Origin: Halonotius sp046719765 | GTDB lineage: Archaea; Halobacteriota; Halobacteria; Halobacteriales; Haloferacaceae | Assembly (NCBI RefSeq): GCF_046719765.1 | Contig: NZ_JABEBY010000007.1 | Location: forward strand, 74,021 to 138,020 | Length of the DNA: 64,000 nt | Direction: 5' to 3' | Shown here: one piece after another, positions 16,479 through 24,855 of the stretch | Position numbering within the stretch: position 1 is the stretch's first letter | How the letters are laid out: each line of letters begins with the position of its first letter | Position numbers and translations under genes: made by a program | Notes under the pieces: model-generated | Databases searched by the model: none | The model's input: only the letters and a program-made list of their open reading frames with translations | What the model was told of the DNA's origin: nothing

Positions 16479-17594
16479 ATGGCGATCACCCCCCGAGACG
16501 CCCGGTATCCGTTTCTCGCTGCGGCCCGAGAGACTGTCACGGAGACGGGTGTCGATCTGGGCACGCTTGTCGCCAACGACGAGCCGGCTGTCGATCGCGG
16601 CCGCGAGCGGGTTGAACGCGCGCTGTTGGCCGGCCGTGTCGACGCCGAAACGCCGGATGAGTGGCGGCTTGAAGACGAGCTGTTGTCGTATCCGATCGCC
16701 CGCATCCTCGTGTCCTTGCTCGACTCACCGGCAGCCGTCGAGAAGTACGCCGCCGCGGAGGCCAAAACCGCGATCGAGCGGGTGAAAGACGATCTTGACA
16801 CCGCCGGCAGCGAACTCCGGAGTACGCCAGACGCCAGCCTCGATCGGGCGACGCTGATCGCCGAACTCGGACTCGAGGGGGCGATCACGCCGGAAGCCGA
16901 CACGCCACAGCCGGCGGCCGCCCCGGAGTGGTTTTGGATCGAGGTGGGAACGTATCTCGATCTCGCAACCGGGCTCGGCGACGACTGGCGGCTGGTCAAC
17001 CGCGAACTCAGCGACGGGCAGGTGCGTGTCGACCGCGAAGAGCTGTTTCGGCTGCTGCGGGCGGCGATCCGGCGGCGAGTCGCCGAGGGACTGCCGTTCG
17101 AGGGCCTCAACGAGGACGAAGGTATCGCCGCCGAGTTGGAGGCCGAACTCACGGAACTGCGACGGCTGCTGTCGGAGCGCACCACGGTCGGCGAGATCGA
17201 TTTTGTCGCCCGCGAGTTGTTCCCGCCGTGTATCGAGAACCTGTTGCAGAAGGCCGAAGACGGGATCGAACTCGAAGCCATCGAGCAGTTCACGCTGATG
17301 GCGTTTCTCACCGGGATCGGGATGGACGCCGACGAGATCGTCGCCTTCTGTGGGGAATCCTCGCTTGATCCCAAGGGGATTCGCTACCAGATCGAGTATC
17401 TGCAGGCCGACCGTGGAACGCAGTACCCGCCGCCGTCGTGTGAAACCCTGAGCACGTACGGGATCTGCCACAACGAGGACGACCACTGGAAGGTCGCCGG
17501 CCATCCGCTGGCATACTACCAACACCAACTGGAGGCGACCGACGACGACCTCGTCGACTGGCGAGAGCAAGCAGCAGTGGACGACAGCGAGTGA
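16479..17594 (+). CDS. priL: DNA primase large subunit PriL
   Basis: 371 residues. The regulatory subunit of the archaeal-eukaryotic primase, which with PriS makes RNA primers for replication. The helical N-terminal half is followed by the Fe-S domain, whose four cysteines are visible in FPPCIENLL, AFCGESSLDPKGIRYQ and CETLSTYGICHNEDDHWKV. The ATG at 16479 starts MAITPRDARYPFLAAARET. It shares the window with polD1, hjc and the Orc1 origin, though not as an operon. The length and motif spacing are normal. Confidence 0.94.
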   Translation: MAITPRDARYPFLAAARETVTETGVDLGTLVANDEPAVDRGRERVERALLAGRVDAETPDEWRLEDELLSYPIARILVSLLDSPAAVEKYAAAEAKTAIERVKDDLDTAGSELRSTPDASLDRATLIAELGLEGAITPEADTPQPAAAPEWFWIEVGTYLDLATGLGDDWRLVNRELSDGQVRVDREELFRLLRAAIRRRVAEGLPFEGLNEDEGIAAELEAELTELRRLLSERTTVGEIDFVARELFPPCIENLLQKAEDGIELEAIEQFTLMAFLTGIGMDADEIVAFCGESSLDPKGIRYQIEYLQADRGTQYPPPSCETLSTYGICHNEDDHWKVAGHPLAYYQHQLEATDDDLVDWREQAAVDDSE

Positions 17595-17607
17595 GAAATC
17601 AAACGGA

Positions 17608-17817
17608 TCAGTCGCCGGCGCGGGCAAGGCCGAAGCCGACGGCAGCCATCAACAGAATAAACCCGGCGAGTGCGCCGACGAGTGCGAAGCCACCGGTCGG
17701 ATCGAAGCCGTCGGTGCCGTTGAACACGACGCCGATAGCGACAAGACTCACGAGGAACAGCCCGACGGCAAACAGCGACGCAACGATCTGCCGGCGGAGT
17801 TCCGCGTCGATTTCCAT
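17608..17817 (-). CDS. Small two-helix membrane protein
   Basis: 69 residues: MEIDAELRRQIVASLFAVGLFLVSLVAIGVVFNG, a short loop with FDPTGGF, then a second helix ending FGLARAGD. It is convergent with priL, 13 bases apart. Short two-helix proteins at this position occur in many haloarchaea and I know no function for them. The acidic start and basic segment before helix 1 suggest a cytoplasmic N-terminus. Confidence 0.65.
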   Translation of the reverse strand: MEIDAELRRQIVASLFAVGLFLVSLVAIGVVFNGTDGFDPTGGFALVGALAGFILLMAAVGFGLARAGD

Positions 17818-17900
17818 ACCTCGGGTTCTGTAGGCCGGCGCAAAAGGGCTTCGAAACCGCCGACGGCAGCGGCCGCAGCGGTCGGTTCGGCGTCGGGCGA

Positions 17901-18323
17901 TCAGAGGTCGTCAAGCGTCGTCCGCTCGCTGTGGCCGACGAGTTCCTCGAAATCGGTGCCATCGGCGAGGGCGGTCTCCTTTTTGACGCGGTAGTTGCCG
18001 CCGTCGGTCGTATAGAGATCGCCCGGATGGAAGAAATACCAGTCCTCCCGATCAAAGCGGACGGCGATGCGCGCCTTCGCGCCGAAGTTCTGGGCGAAGT
18101 AGATCAGGGCTTCAACCTCCTCGCCGGAGAGATAGATCGGGTCGCCGCTGGAGGATTTGGCTTCGATGGCGTAAAATCGGCCGTCGTCGCCGGCCAACAC
18201 ATCCGGGAGGTCGCGGTCGGTGGCACTGCCGCTGGCCGGCGCGCGCATGACCGCAAAGCCGGCCTCGTCAAGACGGTTGACCAACTCGCGTTCGCGGCGG
18301 TCGCCCTTGCGGTTGGCACTCAT
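17901..18323 (-). CDS. hjc: Holliday junction resolvase Hjc
   Basis: 140 residues. An archaeal PD-(D/E)XK resolvase that cuts four-way junctions symmetrically as a dimer. The N-terminal RKGDRRERELVNRLDEAGFAVMRAPASGS gives the conserved glutamate and the AP.SGS loop. The catalytic core DLPDVLAGDDGRFYAIEAKSS shows D...E-x-K. The rest (YLSGEEVEALIYFAQNFGAKARIAVRFDREDWYFF) matches Hjc in length and order. It sits in a run of minus-strand genes with ahcY but is not tightly linked to them. Confidence 0.95.
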   Translation of the reverse strand: MSANRKGDRRERELVNRLDEAGFAVMRAPASGSATDRDLPDVLAGDDGRFYAIEAKSSSGDPIYLSGEEVEALIYFAQNFGAKARIAVRFDREDWYFFHPGDLYTTDGGNYRVKKETALADGTDFEELVGHSERTTLDDL

Positions 18324-18414
18324 GAGTGGCGGTCGGCAGTCGTCGCCGGCAGTCGTCGAGGACGGTGCATACGCAGGAATGAGCGGGGACGGGCAAAAGG
18401 ATACGGCCGCCAGC

Positions 18415-18642
18415 TCACGGCTCGTCAGAGTCCTCGGTTGACCCCGTGCTACTCCCGATAGCGTTTTCGCTCAGCTTCTCGGCAACATCGCCGGCAGCGA
18501 GGCTCGTCGATCCAACGTAGATCAGCGGAAGGGAGACAAGCATCACGAGATCACCGAGCAGTCGCCCTTGGATCATCCCCATATATGCGCCGACAATCAC
18601 GCAGATGGCGGCCAGCCCGAGGTATGCCCAACCGACATTCAT
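18415..18642 (-). CDS. Small two-helix membrane protein with acidic tail
   Basis: 75 residues: MNVGWAYLGLAAICVIVGAYMGMIQGRLLGDLVMLVSLPLIYVGSTSLAAGD contains two helices, followed by a polar tail (SSTGSTEDSDEP). No recognisable family. It lies between hjc and ahcY on the same strand, with gaps of 91 and 43 bases. The strong hydrophobic periodicity and acidic tail argue for a real gene. Confidence 0.6.
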   Translation of the reverse strand: MNVGWAYLGLAAICVIVGAYMGMIQGRLLGDLVMLVSLPLIYVGSTSLAAGDVAEKLSENAIGSSTGSTEDSDEP

Positions 18643-18685
18643 ACCCGTAGTGCTCCGGGCGAGGTGAAAAGTACGACGGTTCCGG

Positions 18686-19975
18686 CTACGTTCCGTGATC
18701 CCAGCTATCGAGGTATTCTCTCTGTTCGTCGCTCAGCGAGTCGTGGGCGACACCCTCGGCGCCGAGTTTGATCTCAGCGATTTCCCGATCGAGGTCGTCC
18801 GGCACGTCGTGGACACCCGCCTCGTAGGCGTCGCCGTTGGCGGCGAGTTCGCGGACACAGACCGCCTGGACGCCGAAGCTCTGATCCATGACTTCGACCG
18901 GATGGCCGAGCGCGATGGGTGCGGCGAGGTTGACGAGTCGGCCCTCCGCCAGCACGTTGAGCCGGCGGCCGTCGGGCATCTCGTAGGCTTGGACACCATC
19001 TCTGGCTTCGTAGTTGTCGACGGCCTTCTCTTCGAGTGCAACGAGGTCGATCTCGATGTCGAAGTGACCCGCGTTCGCCAGCAAAACACCGTCGGGCATC
19101 ACGTCGAAATGCTCGTCGACGACGACATCGCGGTTGCCGGTGGTCGTCAGGATGAGGTCGGCCTCGGCGGCGGCCTCTTCCATCGGTTTCACGTCGTAGC
19201 CTTCCATGTGGGCTTCGAGGGCTTTCCGGGGGTCGACCTCGGTGACGACGACGTTCGCGTTCTGGCCCGCGGCTTTCTTGGCGACGCCTTTCCCGCAGTA
19301 GCCGTAGCCGGCGACGACGACGTTCTTGCCAGCGAACGAGAGGTTCGTCGTCATCGCAATCGTCGCCAGCGAGGACTCGCCGGTGCCGTGGACATTATCA
19401 AAGAGCGTCTTCATCGGCGTGTCGTTGACCGCGAAGACCGGGTATTCGAGCGCGCCGTCGTCGTCCATCGCCCGCAGGCGGTGGACGCCGGTCGTCGTCT
19501 CCTCGCAGCCGCCGACGATGGTGTCGATGAGTTCCGGGTGATCCTCGTGGATCGCCGCGATCATGTCCATCCCGTCGTCGACGGTGATCGTCGGCTCGTG
19601 GTCGATGACGGCATCGATGGCCGCATAATAGTCCTCGTCGTCGACGCCCCGGACGGCGTAGGAGGTGATGTTCTCGTGGGCGTCGAGGGCCGCGCTCACG
19701 TCGTCGTGCGTCGATAGCGGGTTGCAGCCGGTGATCGCTACTTCCGCGCCGCCAAGAGCCAAGAGTTCGACGAGGTTGGCCGTCTTGGCTTCGACGTGCA
19801 TCGCCATCCCGACCGTCTCGCCGGCGAGCGGCTGGTTGGCTTCGAACTCCTCGCGGAGCGACTGGAGGATGGGCATATGCTGGAGTGCCCAGTCCATCTT
19901 GCGGCGGCCCTCGGTTGCCGCGTCCTCGGGGTCGTCGAGGTGGGACGCGACCGGTGGATACGCTGATGTGCTCAT
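18686..19975 (-). CDS. ahcY: Adenosylhomocysteinase (S-adenosylhomocysteine hydrolase)
   Basis: 429 residues. It splits S-adenosylhomocysteine into adenosine and homocysteine, removing the product inhibitor of methyltransferases. Visible signatures are LALGGAEVAITGCNPLSTHDDV near residue 73 and the NAD loop NVVVAGYGYCGKGVAKKAAGQ. The substrate-site segment DDGMDMIAAIHEDHPE and the C-terminal EVMDQSFGVQAVCVRELA are also present. The ATG at 19975 starts MSTSAYPPVASHLDDPEDAA. An MTA/SAH deaminase gene lies directly upstream on the same strand (79-base gap), so both ways of removing SAH are encoded together. Confidence 0.96.
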   Translation of the reverse strand: MSTSAYPPVASHLDDPEDAATEGRRKMDWALQHMPILQSLREEFEANQPLAGETVGMAMHVEAKTANLVELLALGGAEVAITGCNPLSTHDDVSAALDAHENITSYAVRGVDDEDYYAAIDAVIDHEPTITVDDGMDMIAAIHEDHPELIDTIVGGCEETTTGVHRLRAMDDDGALEYPVFAVNDTPMKTLFDNVHGTGESSLATIAMTTNLSFAGKNVVVAGYGYCGKGVAKKAAGQNANVVVTEVDPRKALEAHMEGYDVKPMEEAAAEADLILTTTGNRDVVVDEHFDVMPDGVLLANAGHFDIEIDLVALEEKAVDNYEARDGVQAYEMPDGRRLNVLAEGRLVNLAAPIALGHPVEVMDQSFGVQAVCVRELAANGDAYEAGVHDVPDDLDREIAEIKLGAEGVAHDSLSDEQREYLDSWDHGT

Positions 19976-20054
19976 ACGCGTTCATCACGTCAGGCGGTGA
20001 AAACGGTACCGAAGACGGCGACGCTGGGCCAGCGGGTTACTCGGCGCGAACGAA

Positions 20055-21362
20055 TTACTCGGCGCGCGCAACGAGGTCGGCGGCGTGCTCGCTCGCCCGC
20101 TCGCGGATCGCCGCCTCGTCCAGCGTCCGAACCTCGCGGTCTTCCATCAGGATCTCGCCGTCACAGATCGTGTGTCGCACGTCCGAGCCGCGAACCGCGT
20201 AGGCCAGGTGGCTCACGTAGTCGTGAACCGGTGTGAGGTGGGGGGCGTCGAAATCGACGACCGCGATATCGGCCGTCCCGCCGGCTTCGAGTCGACCGAC
20301 AGGCAAGCCGATGGCCGCTGCGCTGCCCTCAGTTGCCATGCGCACCGCGGACTCGGCGGCGACATCGCGGGCGTCGCCACGGGCGAGTTTGCCGAGCATA
20401 GCCGCATCCCGAATTTCGTCGAACAGATCGAGATCGTTGTTCGAGGCCGCGCCGTCAGTTCCGAGGCCGACGTTCACGCCCGCGTCGAGCATCTCCTGTA
20501 TGGGGGCGATCCCGCTTGCGAGTTTCATGTTCGAGGCCGGGCAGTGGATCACGCTCGCGCCCGTCTCGGCCAGCAGCTCGATTTCGGTCTCGTCGACGTG
20601 AACGCAGTGGGCGAGGAAGTCGTCGTCGGTGAGCATTCCGAGGTCGTCGGCGTATTCGAGCGGGCGGACGCCGTGGTCGTCGACGATTGGCTCGACCTCG
20701 TTTTCCGTCTCGTTGGCGTGGAAATGCAGCGGGACGCCGGCCTCGCGGGCCTGCGGGACGAACTCCTCCAGATACTCGGTCTCAACGGTCGTCAGCGAGT
20801 GTGGCATCAACGCCGTGGTGATCCGGCCGTCGGCCGCGCCATCGAACTCGCGGGCGATGTCGAGGCCTTCCTGTGCGTCGGCGCGGGCGGCCTCGTCGTC
20901 CTTGCCGACGCTGATGAAGGCGTGACAGAGGTTCGCGCGAAGGCCCGATGCTTCGGTTGCGGCGGCGATTTCGGGGACTTCGAAGTAGCTGTCGGCGAAG
21001 CTAGTGATCCCGTTTTTGATGAACTCGACGAGGCCGAGTTCGGTGCCGACGCGGATATCCGCCGGCGTCAACTCGGCTTCGACCGGCCAGATGTCCTCTT
21101 GGAGCCATGCGTCGAGCGGCTTGTCGTCGGCGTAGCCGCGCAGCAGCGTCATGGCGACGTGCGTGTGGGCGTTGACGAGCCCCGGCATCACTAGCGAGTC
21201 GGTCGCATCCAGCGTTTCGTCGCCATCAAGGTCGTCATCGACATCGAGCACCACGCCGGCCTGGCGGTCGATCAGTACGTCGGCCTCGCGTACCTCGAAG
21301 TCGGGCGTGAGGACATGGCCGCCCTCGATCACGACGGTGTCGTCGAATGCCGTCTCGGTCAT
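20055..21362 (-). CDS. mtaD: 5-methylthioadenosine/S-adenosylhomocysteine deaminase
   Basis: 435 residues of the amidohydrolase superfamily. Zn ligands and active-site residues appear in NAHTHVAMTLLRGYADDKPLDAW, HFHANETENEVE, LAHCVHVDETE and GLGTDGAASNNDLDLFDEI. This combination matches MtaD-type deaminases, which convert MTA or SAH to the inosine forms. Guanine or chlorohydrolase relatives are the alternative reading. The adjacent ahcY supports an SAH-related substrate. The start is the ATG at 21362. The stop lies 79 bases before ahcY, so cotranscription is plausible. Confidence 0.9.
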   Translation of the reverse strand: MTETAFDDTVVIEGGHVLTPDFEVREADVLIDRQAGVVLDVDDDLDGDETLDATDSLVMPGLVNAHTHVAMTLLRGYADDKPLDAWLQEDIWPVEAELTPADIRVGTELGLVEFIKNGITSFADSYFEVPEIAAATEASGLRANLCHAFISVGKDDEAARADAQEGLDIAREFDGAADGRITTALMPHSLTTVETEYLEEFVPQAREAGVPLHFHANETENEVEPIVDDHGVRPLEYADDLGMLTDDDFLAHCVHVDETEIELLAETGASVIHCPASNMKLASGIAPIQEMLDAGVNVGLGTDGAASNNDLDLFDEIRDAAMLGKLARGDARDVAAESAVRMATEGSAAAIGLPVGRLEAGGTADIAVVDFDAPHLTPVHDYVSHLAYAVRGSDVRHTICDGEILMEDREVRTLDEAAIRERASEHAADLVARAE

Positions 21363-21434
21363 ACCGGCGATTGTGCCGCGGGTCTCTTAATCGGGGCGGG
21401 TTGGCAGCGATGGAGAAATAAATCTGTAACAAAG

Positions 21435-21444
21435 AATTATATCC
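21435..21444 (+). promoter_or_regulatory. TATA box of the HTH/TumE-like pair
   Basis: AATTATATCC lies 22-31 bases before the ATG at 21466, which fits a leaderless transcript starting at the ATG itself. It stands in an AT-rich interval between two divergent genes. Confidence 0.6.
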
Positions 21445-21465
21445 TCGCGGGCAGTACCATCAGCC

Positions 21466-21984
21466 ATGAGCGACAGTGAGGACGCGCCACCACCGTTCGA
21501 AAACCCGTTCGATACGGCGCGGTCAGCCGAGGAGCGTGTGTACGATACCGTCCTCCAGACACGGCAGCCGAAAACGGCCAAAGACATGGCCAACGCCGCC
21601 GACTGTGATCCCAAGACCGCACGGAAGTATCTGGAGTGGTTCTCGAAGCTCGGCGTCGTGACCGAACACGACGGCGAACCACCGACCTACGAGCGTAATG
21701 ACCGATATTTCGAGTGGCGGCGCATCAACGAACTGGCGAGCAAACCGGCTGCAGAGTTACAATCGCAAGTCCAGTCGCTGATCGAACGAATCGAAACGTA
21801 CGAACAGCGGTACGACGCGGACGATCCGAGCGAAGTGGATGCGTTGGCCCCGCCGGATGATATCTCGACGGAAACCGCATTCGCAGAACTGACCGACTGG
21901 CAAACAGCGCGCTCGGAACTCCAGCGACACGAACAGGCCCGACGCCTCCAAGCGGGCGATTCGAGCCCGCCGGTTCGGCAATGA
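21466..21984 (+). CDS. HTH protein, probable antitoxin/regulator of the following gene
   Basis: 172 residues. Residues 25-75 form a winged helix-turn-helix (VYDTVLQTRQPKTAKDMANAADCDPKTARKYLEWFSKLGVV). A long helix (about 85-130, ELQSQVQSLIERIETYEQRY) that probably dimerises follows, then a disordered acidic tail. Haloarchaea have many such HTH proteins encoded just before small toxin-like genes. It overlaps the next gene by four bases (ATGA), so translation is coupled. Autoregulation from the TATA box at 21435-21444 would be expected. Confidence 0.8.
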   Translation: MSDSEDAPPPFENPFDTARSAEERVYDTVLQTRQPKTAKDMANAADCDPKTARKYLEWFSKLGVVTEHDGEPPTYERNDRYFEWRRINELASKPAAELQSQVQSLIERIETYEQRYDADDPSEVDALAPPDDISTETAFAELTDWQTARSELQRHEQARRLQAGDSSPPVRQ

Positions 21985-22418
21985 CCGGCGACGACAGCGT
22001 CCCCGAAATTGATCGTGGCATCCTCGAAGCCATTCGGGATCGACTCCGCACCGCACCACAGATCGAGACTGCAGCGATCGTCGTCGCCGAGGGGCAGACG
22101 AAACTGGGAGCCACACTGACACCGAAAGCTACGCCGTCACGGATCGATCGGCGGTTTCTGGATATTCGCTGGTACACGAACGGCGATTTCAGGATCCATT
22201 ATCAGGAAGACTGGCCGGATCGGACGTGGTGTCAGCGGTGGGATCGCCATCCAAACGAGCACAACGACCGAGATCACTTCCATCCGCCACCGGATGCCGC
22301 CACGCCCGGCGAGGATCGCGCGTGGCCGACCAAATTCGAACCTGTTCTCAAACTCGTTGTCGATGGCGTCCGTACGCGGACGGACTCACTCTGGCAGGCC
22401 GTCGAAGACGGGGAGTAG
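21981..22418 (+). CDS. TumE-like (DUF6516) putative toxin
   Basis: 145 residues. The segment LDIRWYTNGDFRIHYQEDW...WCQRWDRHPNEHNDRDHFHPPPDA matches my memory of haloarchaeal TumE/DUF6516 proteins, the toxin partner of an HTH antitoxin. The RWDRHPNxHNxRxHFHPPP block with several histidines is the likely active or metal site. No nuclease activity can be proved from sequence. It forms a tight pair with the preceding HTH gene and is followed 26 bases later by a convergent gene. Confidence 0.7.
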   Translation: MTGDDSVPEIDRGILEAIRDRLRTAPQIETAAIVVAEGQTKLGATLTPKATPSRIDRRFLDIRWYTNGDFRIHYQEDWPDRTWCQRWDRHPNEHNDRDHFHPPPDAATPGEDRAWPTKFEPVLKLVVDGVRTRTDSLWQAVEDGE

Positions 22419-22444
22419 GCTGACTACCCGGCGGAACAGGTGAG

Positions 22445-23122
22445 TCACTCGCCCGCGCGCAGCCGAGCGATCCGCTGGCCGAGCGGCGGCTGTACTTCGA
22501 AATACGTCTGCCACGTCGCCCCCTCGGGCTCAACGCCGCGGTGGTCGGCGACTGCCTCGAAGGCGTCGGCCAACTCACTTGCACCGACGCGGTCGGCGGC
22601 CGCTCGATCCGCGCGGAACTGGAGTTGGCGACCGATCCAGAAGAGGACGAGCGCGGCAGCCGCGATGACAAACAGCCCGTTGGAAAACGCGAGCAACCCG
22701 CCGAACATCGCGGTGGCGACGCCGATGACGACCGCGGACGCGACCGCGCGGTATTCGAGATACAACAGACGGCCGCGCTGGGCTTCGGCCGTCAGCAGCG
22801 CGGTCGCCGTCGCGTCATCGAGAGAATCGAGAACCCCCTCGGTAAGCAGCAGTCTGCGGCGACCCGGCAGGCCGTGCAGCGAGATTTTGATCGACGACGG
22901 ATCGGCCGTCTCGGAGATGTGGATCGCTGGCGGATCGAGATCGGCCGCCGCGAGCAACGCGTCGAGATCATCCTGCTCGTCGGTCGTCGGCGAGCGTGTC
23001 TCTCGAAGCGACAGCGACACCCGCGGGCCAAGGGCGGCCATAGCCAGAAACAGCACGACGGCGGCGACGACGAACCACAACGGATCGATGGTGGCCTGTA
23101 GCGGAGCGGCGGCCGCAGTCAT
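22445..23122 (-). CDS. M48-like membrane protein lacking the zinc-protease motif
   Basis: 225 residues from the ATG at 23120-23122. The layout is that of haloarchaeal M48/HtpX-like proteins: an N-terminal membrane helix, a soluble domain with LPGRRRLLLTEGVLDSLDDATATALL, then two helices (SAVVIGVATAMFGGLLAF, LFVIAAAALVLFWIG). A C-terminal FRADRAAADRVGASELADAFEAV follows, where M48 enzymes have the third zinc ligand. At the place of HExxH it reads TAEAQR, so the catalytic residues are missing. It may be a pseudoenzyme that binds partners or substrates. An upstream Met (23182) would add 20 residues. Confidence 0.75.
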   Translation of the reverse strand: MTAAAAPLQATIDPLWFVVAAVVLFLAMAALGPRVSLSLRETRSPTTDEQDDLDALLAAADLDPPAIHISETADPSSIKISLHGLPGRRRLLLTEGVLDSLDDATATALLTAEAQRGRLLYLEYRAVASAVVIGVATAMFGGLLAFSNGLFVIAAAALVLFWIGRQLQFRADRAAADRVGASELADAFEAVADHRGVEPEGATWQTYFEVQPPLGQRIARLRAGE

Positions 23123-23257
23123 ACATCCGACTGCGGCCGACGGCCCCATAGCGGTTCCGCTCCGCGTTCCCGCCAGCAACAAGGAGTTCGTAGAGAGCAG
23201 TCAAGCACGCGGGTCGGCCGGCCGAGCAACCGACTCCCTGGCGGAATGAAAGGGCGA

Positions 23258-23401
23258 GGTTCTCTCGACGAACCTGGACGACGCAAGCACCACAGCGAGC
23301 GAAGCGAGAGAGGAGCGCAGCGAGTCCCGGGAGTTCTGCGAGCGAAGCGAGCAGAACCTCGAAAGACGAGCGGAGCGAGTCTTTCGGTGGTCGAGAGAAC
23401 C
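23258..23401. repeat. Nested hairpin element with GAGCGNAGCGAG copies
   Basis: Outer perfect 12-base arms GGTTCTCTCGAC (23258-23269) and GTCGAGAGAACC (23390-23401) enclose two further hairpins. One has arms GTTCTGC/GCAGAAC (23333-23357) and the other GAAAGAC/GTCTTTC (23361-23385). The motif GAGCGNAGCGAG appears four times, at about 23297, 23313, 23340 and 23368, twice as a hairpin loop. The element fills most of the 377-base gap between the M48-like gene and hisG. I see no protein gene in it. Such GAGCGAAGCGAG strings are common in some haloarchaeal genomes. Confidence 0.75.
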
Positions 23402-23499
23402 GAGGGCTTTCTACATATCCTGCTCCCACGCAGCTACGGATCGGAATACTACGACGAATAGAGGGAAAGACAGTTGCCCCGTCACCGAGAGGAGCGAGT

Positions 23500-24345
23500 A
23501 TGCGCATCGCCGTGCCCAACAAGGGGCGTCTCCACGAGCCGACGGTGAAGCTACTCGAACGCGCCGGGTTGCGGATCGAAAACGGGGCCGAGCGGAAGCT
23601 CTACGCTGAGACGGTCGACCCCGACGTGACTGTGCTGTTCGCCCGCGCCGCGGACATCCCCGAGTACGTCGCTGACGGCGCGGCCGCCGTCGGGATCACC
23701 GGCCTCGATCAGGAACGCGAGTCCGGCACCGACCTCGACGAACTGGTCGACCTGGAGTTCGGCCAGTGCCGGCTCGTCCTCGCGGCACCCGAAGACGGCG
23801 AGATCAGCGAACCCGAGCAGTTGGAAGGCAAAACGGTCGCCACCGAGTTCCCGCGAATCACCCGCGAGTACTTCGAGGAGCAGGGGATCGACACCGACAT
23901 CGTCGAGGTCACGGGCGCGACCGAGTTGACGCCACACGTCGAGATGGCCGACGCCATCGTCGATATCACCTCCACAGGAACGACGCTCGCAGTCAACCGA
24001 CTAGCGATCATCGACGAGGTGCTACAGAGCTCAGTCCGCTTGTTCGCCCGCCCCGAGACGGCCGACGACGACAAGGTCAAACAGCTCACGACCGCTTTCG
24101 AGTCGGTGCTGGCAGCCGACGACAAACGCTATCTGATGATGAACGTCGCCAGCGAGGATCTCGACGCTGTCAAAGACGTGATCCCCGGACTCGGCGGGCC
24201 GACGGTGATGGATGTCGCCGGCAGCGACGATCTGGCCGTTCACGTCGTCGTCGACGAACGCGAGGTGTTCGAGGTCATCAACGATCTGAAAGCCGCGGGC
24301 GCGACCGGGATTCTCGTCACCGAGATCGAACGGCTCGTCGAATAG
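23500..24345 (+). CDS. hisG: ATP phosphoribosyltransferase, long form
   Basis: 281 residues. First step of histidine synthesis: ATP + PRPP to phosphoribosyl-ATP. The N-terminus MRIAVPNKGRLHEPTVKLLERAGL, the GITGLDQ segment and the PRPP-binding VDITSTGTTLAVNRL are all present. The last ~75 residues (MMNVASEDLDAVKDVIPGLGGPTVM...) are the HisG_C regulatory domain, which binds histidine for feedback inhibition. So this is the long form, which does not need HisZ. It is preceded by the nested hairpin repeat, with a 'cgagagg' stretch before ATG 23500. It is followed by convergent membrane genes. Confidence 0.96.
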   Translation: MRIAVPNKGRLHEPTVKLLERAGLRIENGAERKLYAETVDPDVTVLFARAADIPEYVADGAAAVGITGLDQERESGTDLDELVDLEFGQCRLVLAAPEDGEISEPEQLEGKTVATEFPRITREYFEEQGIDTDIVEVTGATELTPHVEMADAIVDITSTGTTLAVNRLAIIDEVLQSSVRLFARPETADDDKVKQLTTAFESVLAADDKRYLMMNVASEDLDAVKDVIPGLGGPTVMDVAGSDDLAVHVVVDEREVFEVINDLKAAGATGILVTEIERLVE

Positions 24346-24372
24346 CTGCGGGATAATTCGAGGACAGTGAGA

Positions 24373-24855
24373 TCAGCCCGGCGCGCTCATATAGAGGATC
24401 ACCGCTCCACCCACGACCGTGCCGAGGATGACCGTGATGATCGCGTGGATCGCGGTAATCAACCCGGTTGTTCGGCGTGGTTGCCGATAGAGCAGGTGGA
24501 TCGCCGCGGCATCAACCGCAAGCGCGAGAGCCACACCAAGCACGCCTGGCAGCGAGAGCAGTGCCGTTCCAGTCGAAACGACCGCGGGGCCGACGCCGAC
24601 GCCGAGTGCTTTGACAACGGCGACATCGCCGAGGACGTTCCGGGCCGCGAGGTGGGCCGTGATCGACAAAAAGAGGGCCAACAACCCGACAGTTCCGAGG
24701 ACGGCCGTCGGGCTCGGGGCTGCTTGCAGGGTGAGTGCGGACGACAACGACGATCCAGCCACCGACATACCTACCCACAGACCCCGGGGGATGTCGAATC
24801 TGTCGTTTGGCGACGCGACGGCGAGCGCAGCGATCGGCTCAGTTGGCCGGCTCAT
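24373..24855 (-). CDS. Polytopic membrane protein, unknown haloarchaeal family
   Basis: 160 residues with four hydrophobic segments at about 23-45, 50-70, 83-115 and 125-157. An amphipathic N-terminus (MSRPTEPIAALAVASPNDRFDIPRGLW) precedes them. There are no charged residues typical of transport or catalysis within the helices. Its start overlaps the 3' end of the upstream gene (24839-25177) by 17 bases, so the two are probably cotranscribed. No function is recognised. Confidence 0.65.
   Translation of the reverse strand: MSRPTEPIAALAVASPNDRFDIPRGLWVGMSVAGSSLSSALTLQAAPSPTAVLGTVGLLALFLSITAHLAARNVLGDVAVVKALGVGVGPAVVSTGTALLSLPGVLGVALALAVDAAAIHLLYRQPRRTTGLITAIHAIITVILGTVVGGAVILYMSAPG

Noticed and set aside
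23246..23461. Open frame of 71 codons before hisG
   Set aside because: It is a translation of the nested GAGCGNAGCGAG hairpin repeat.
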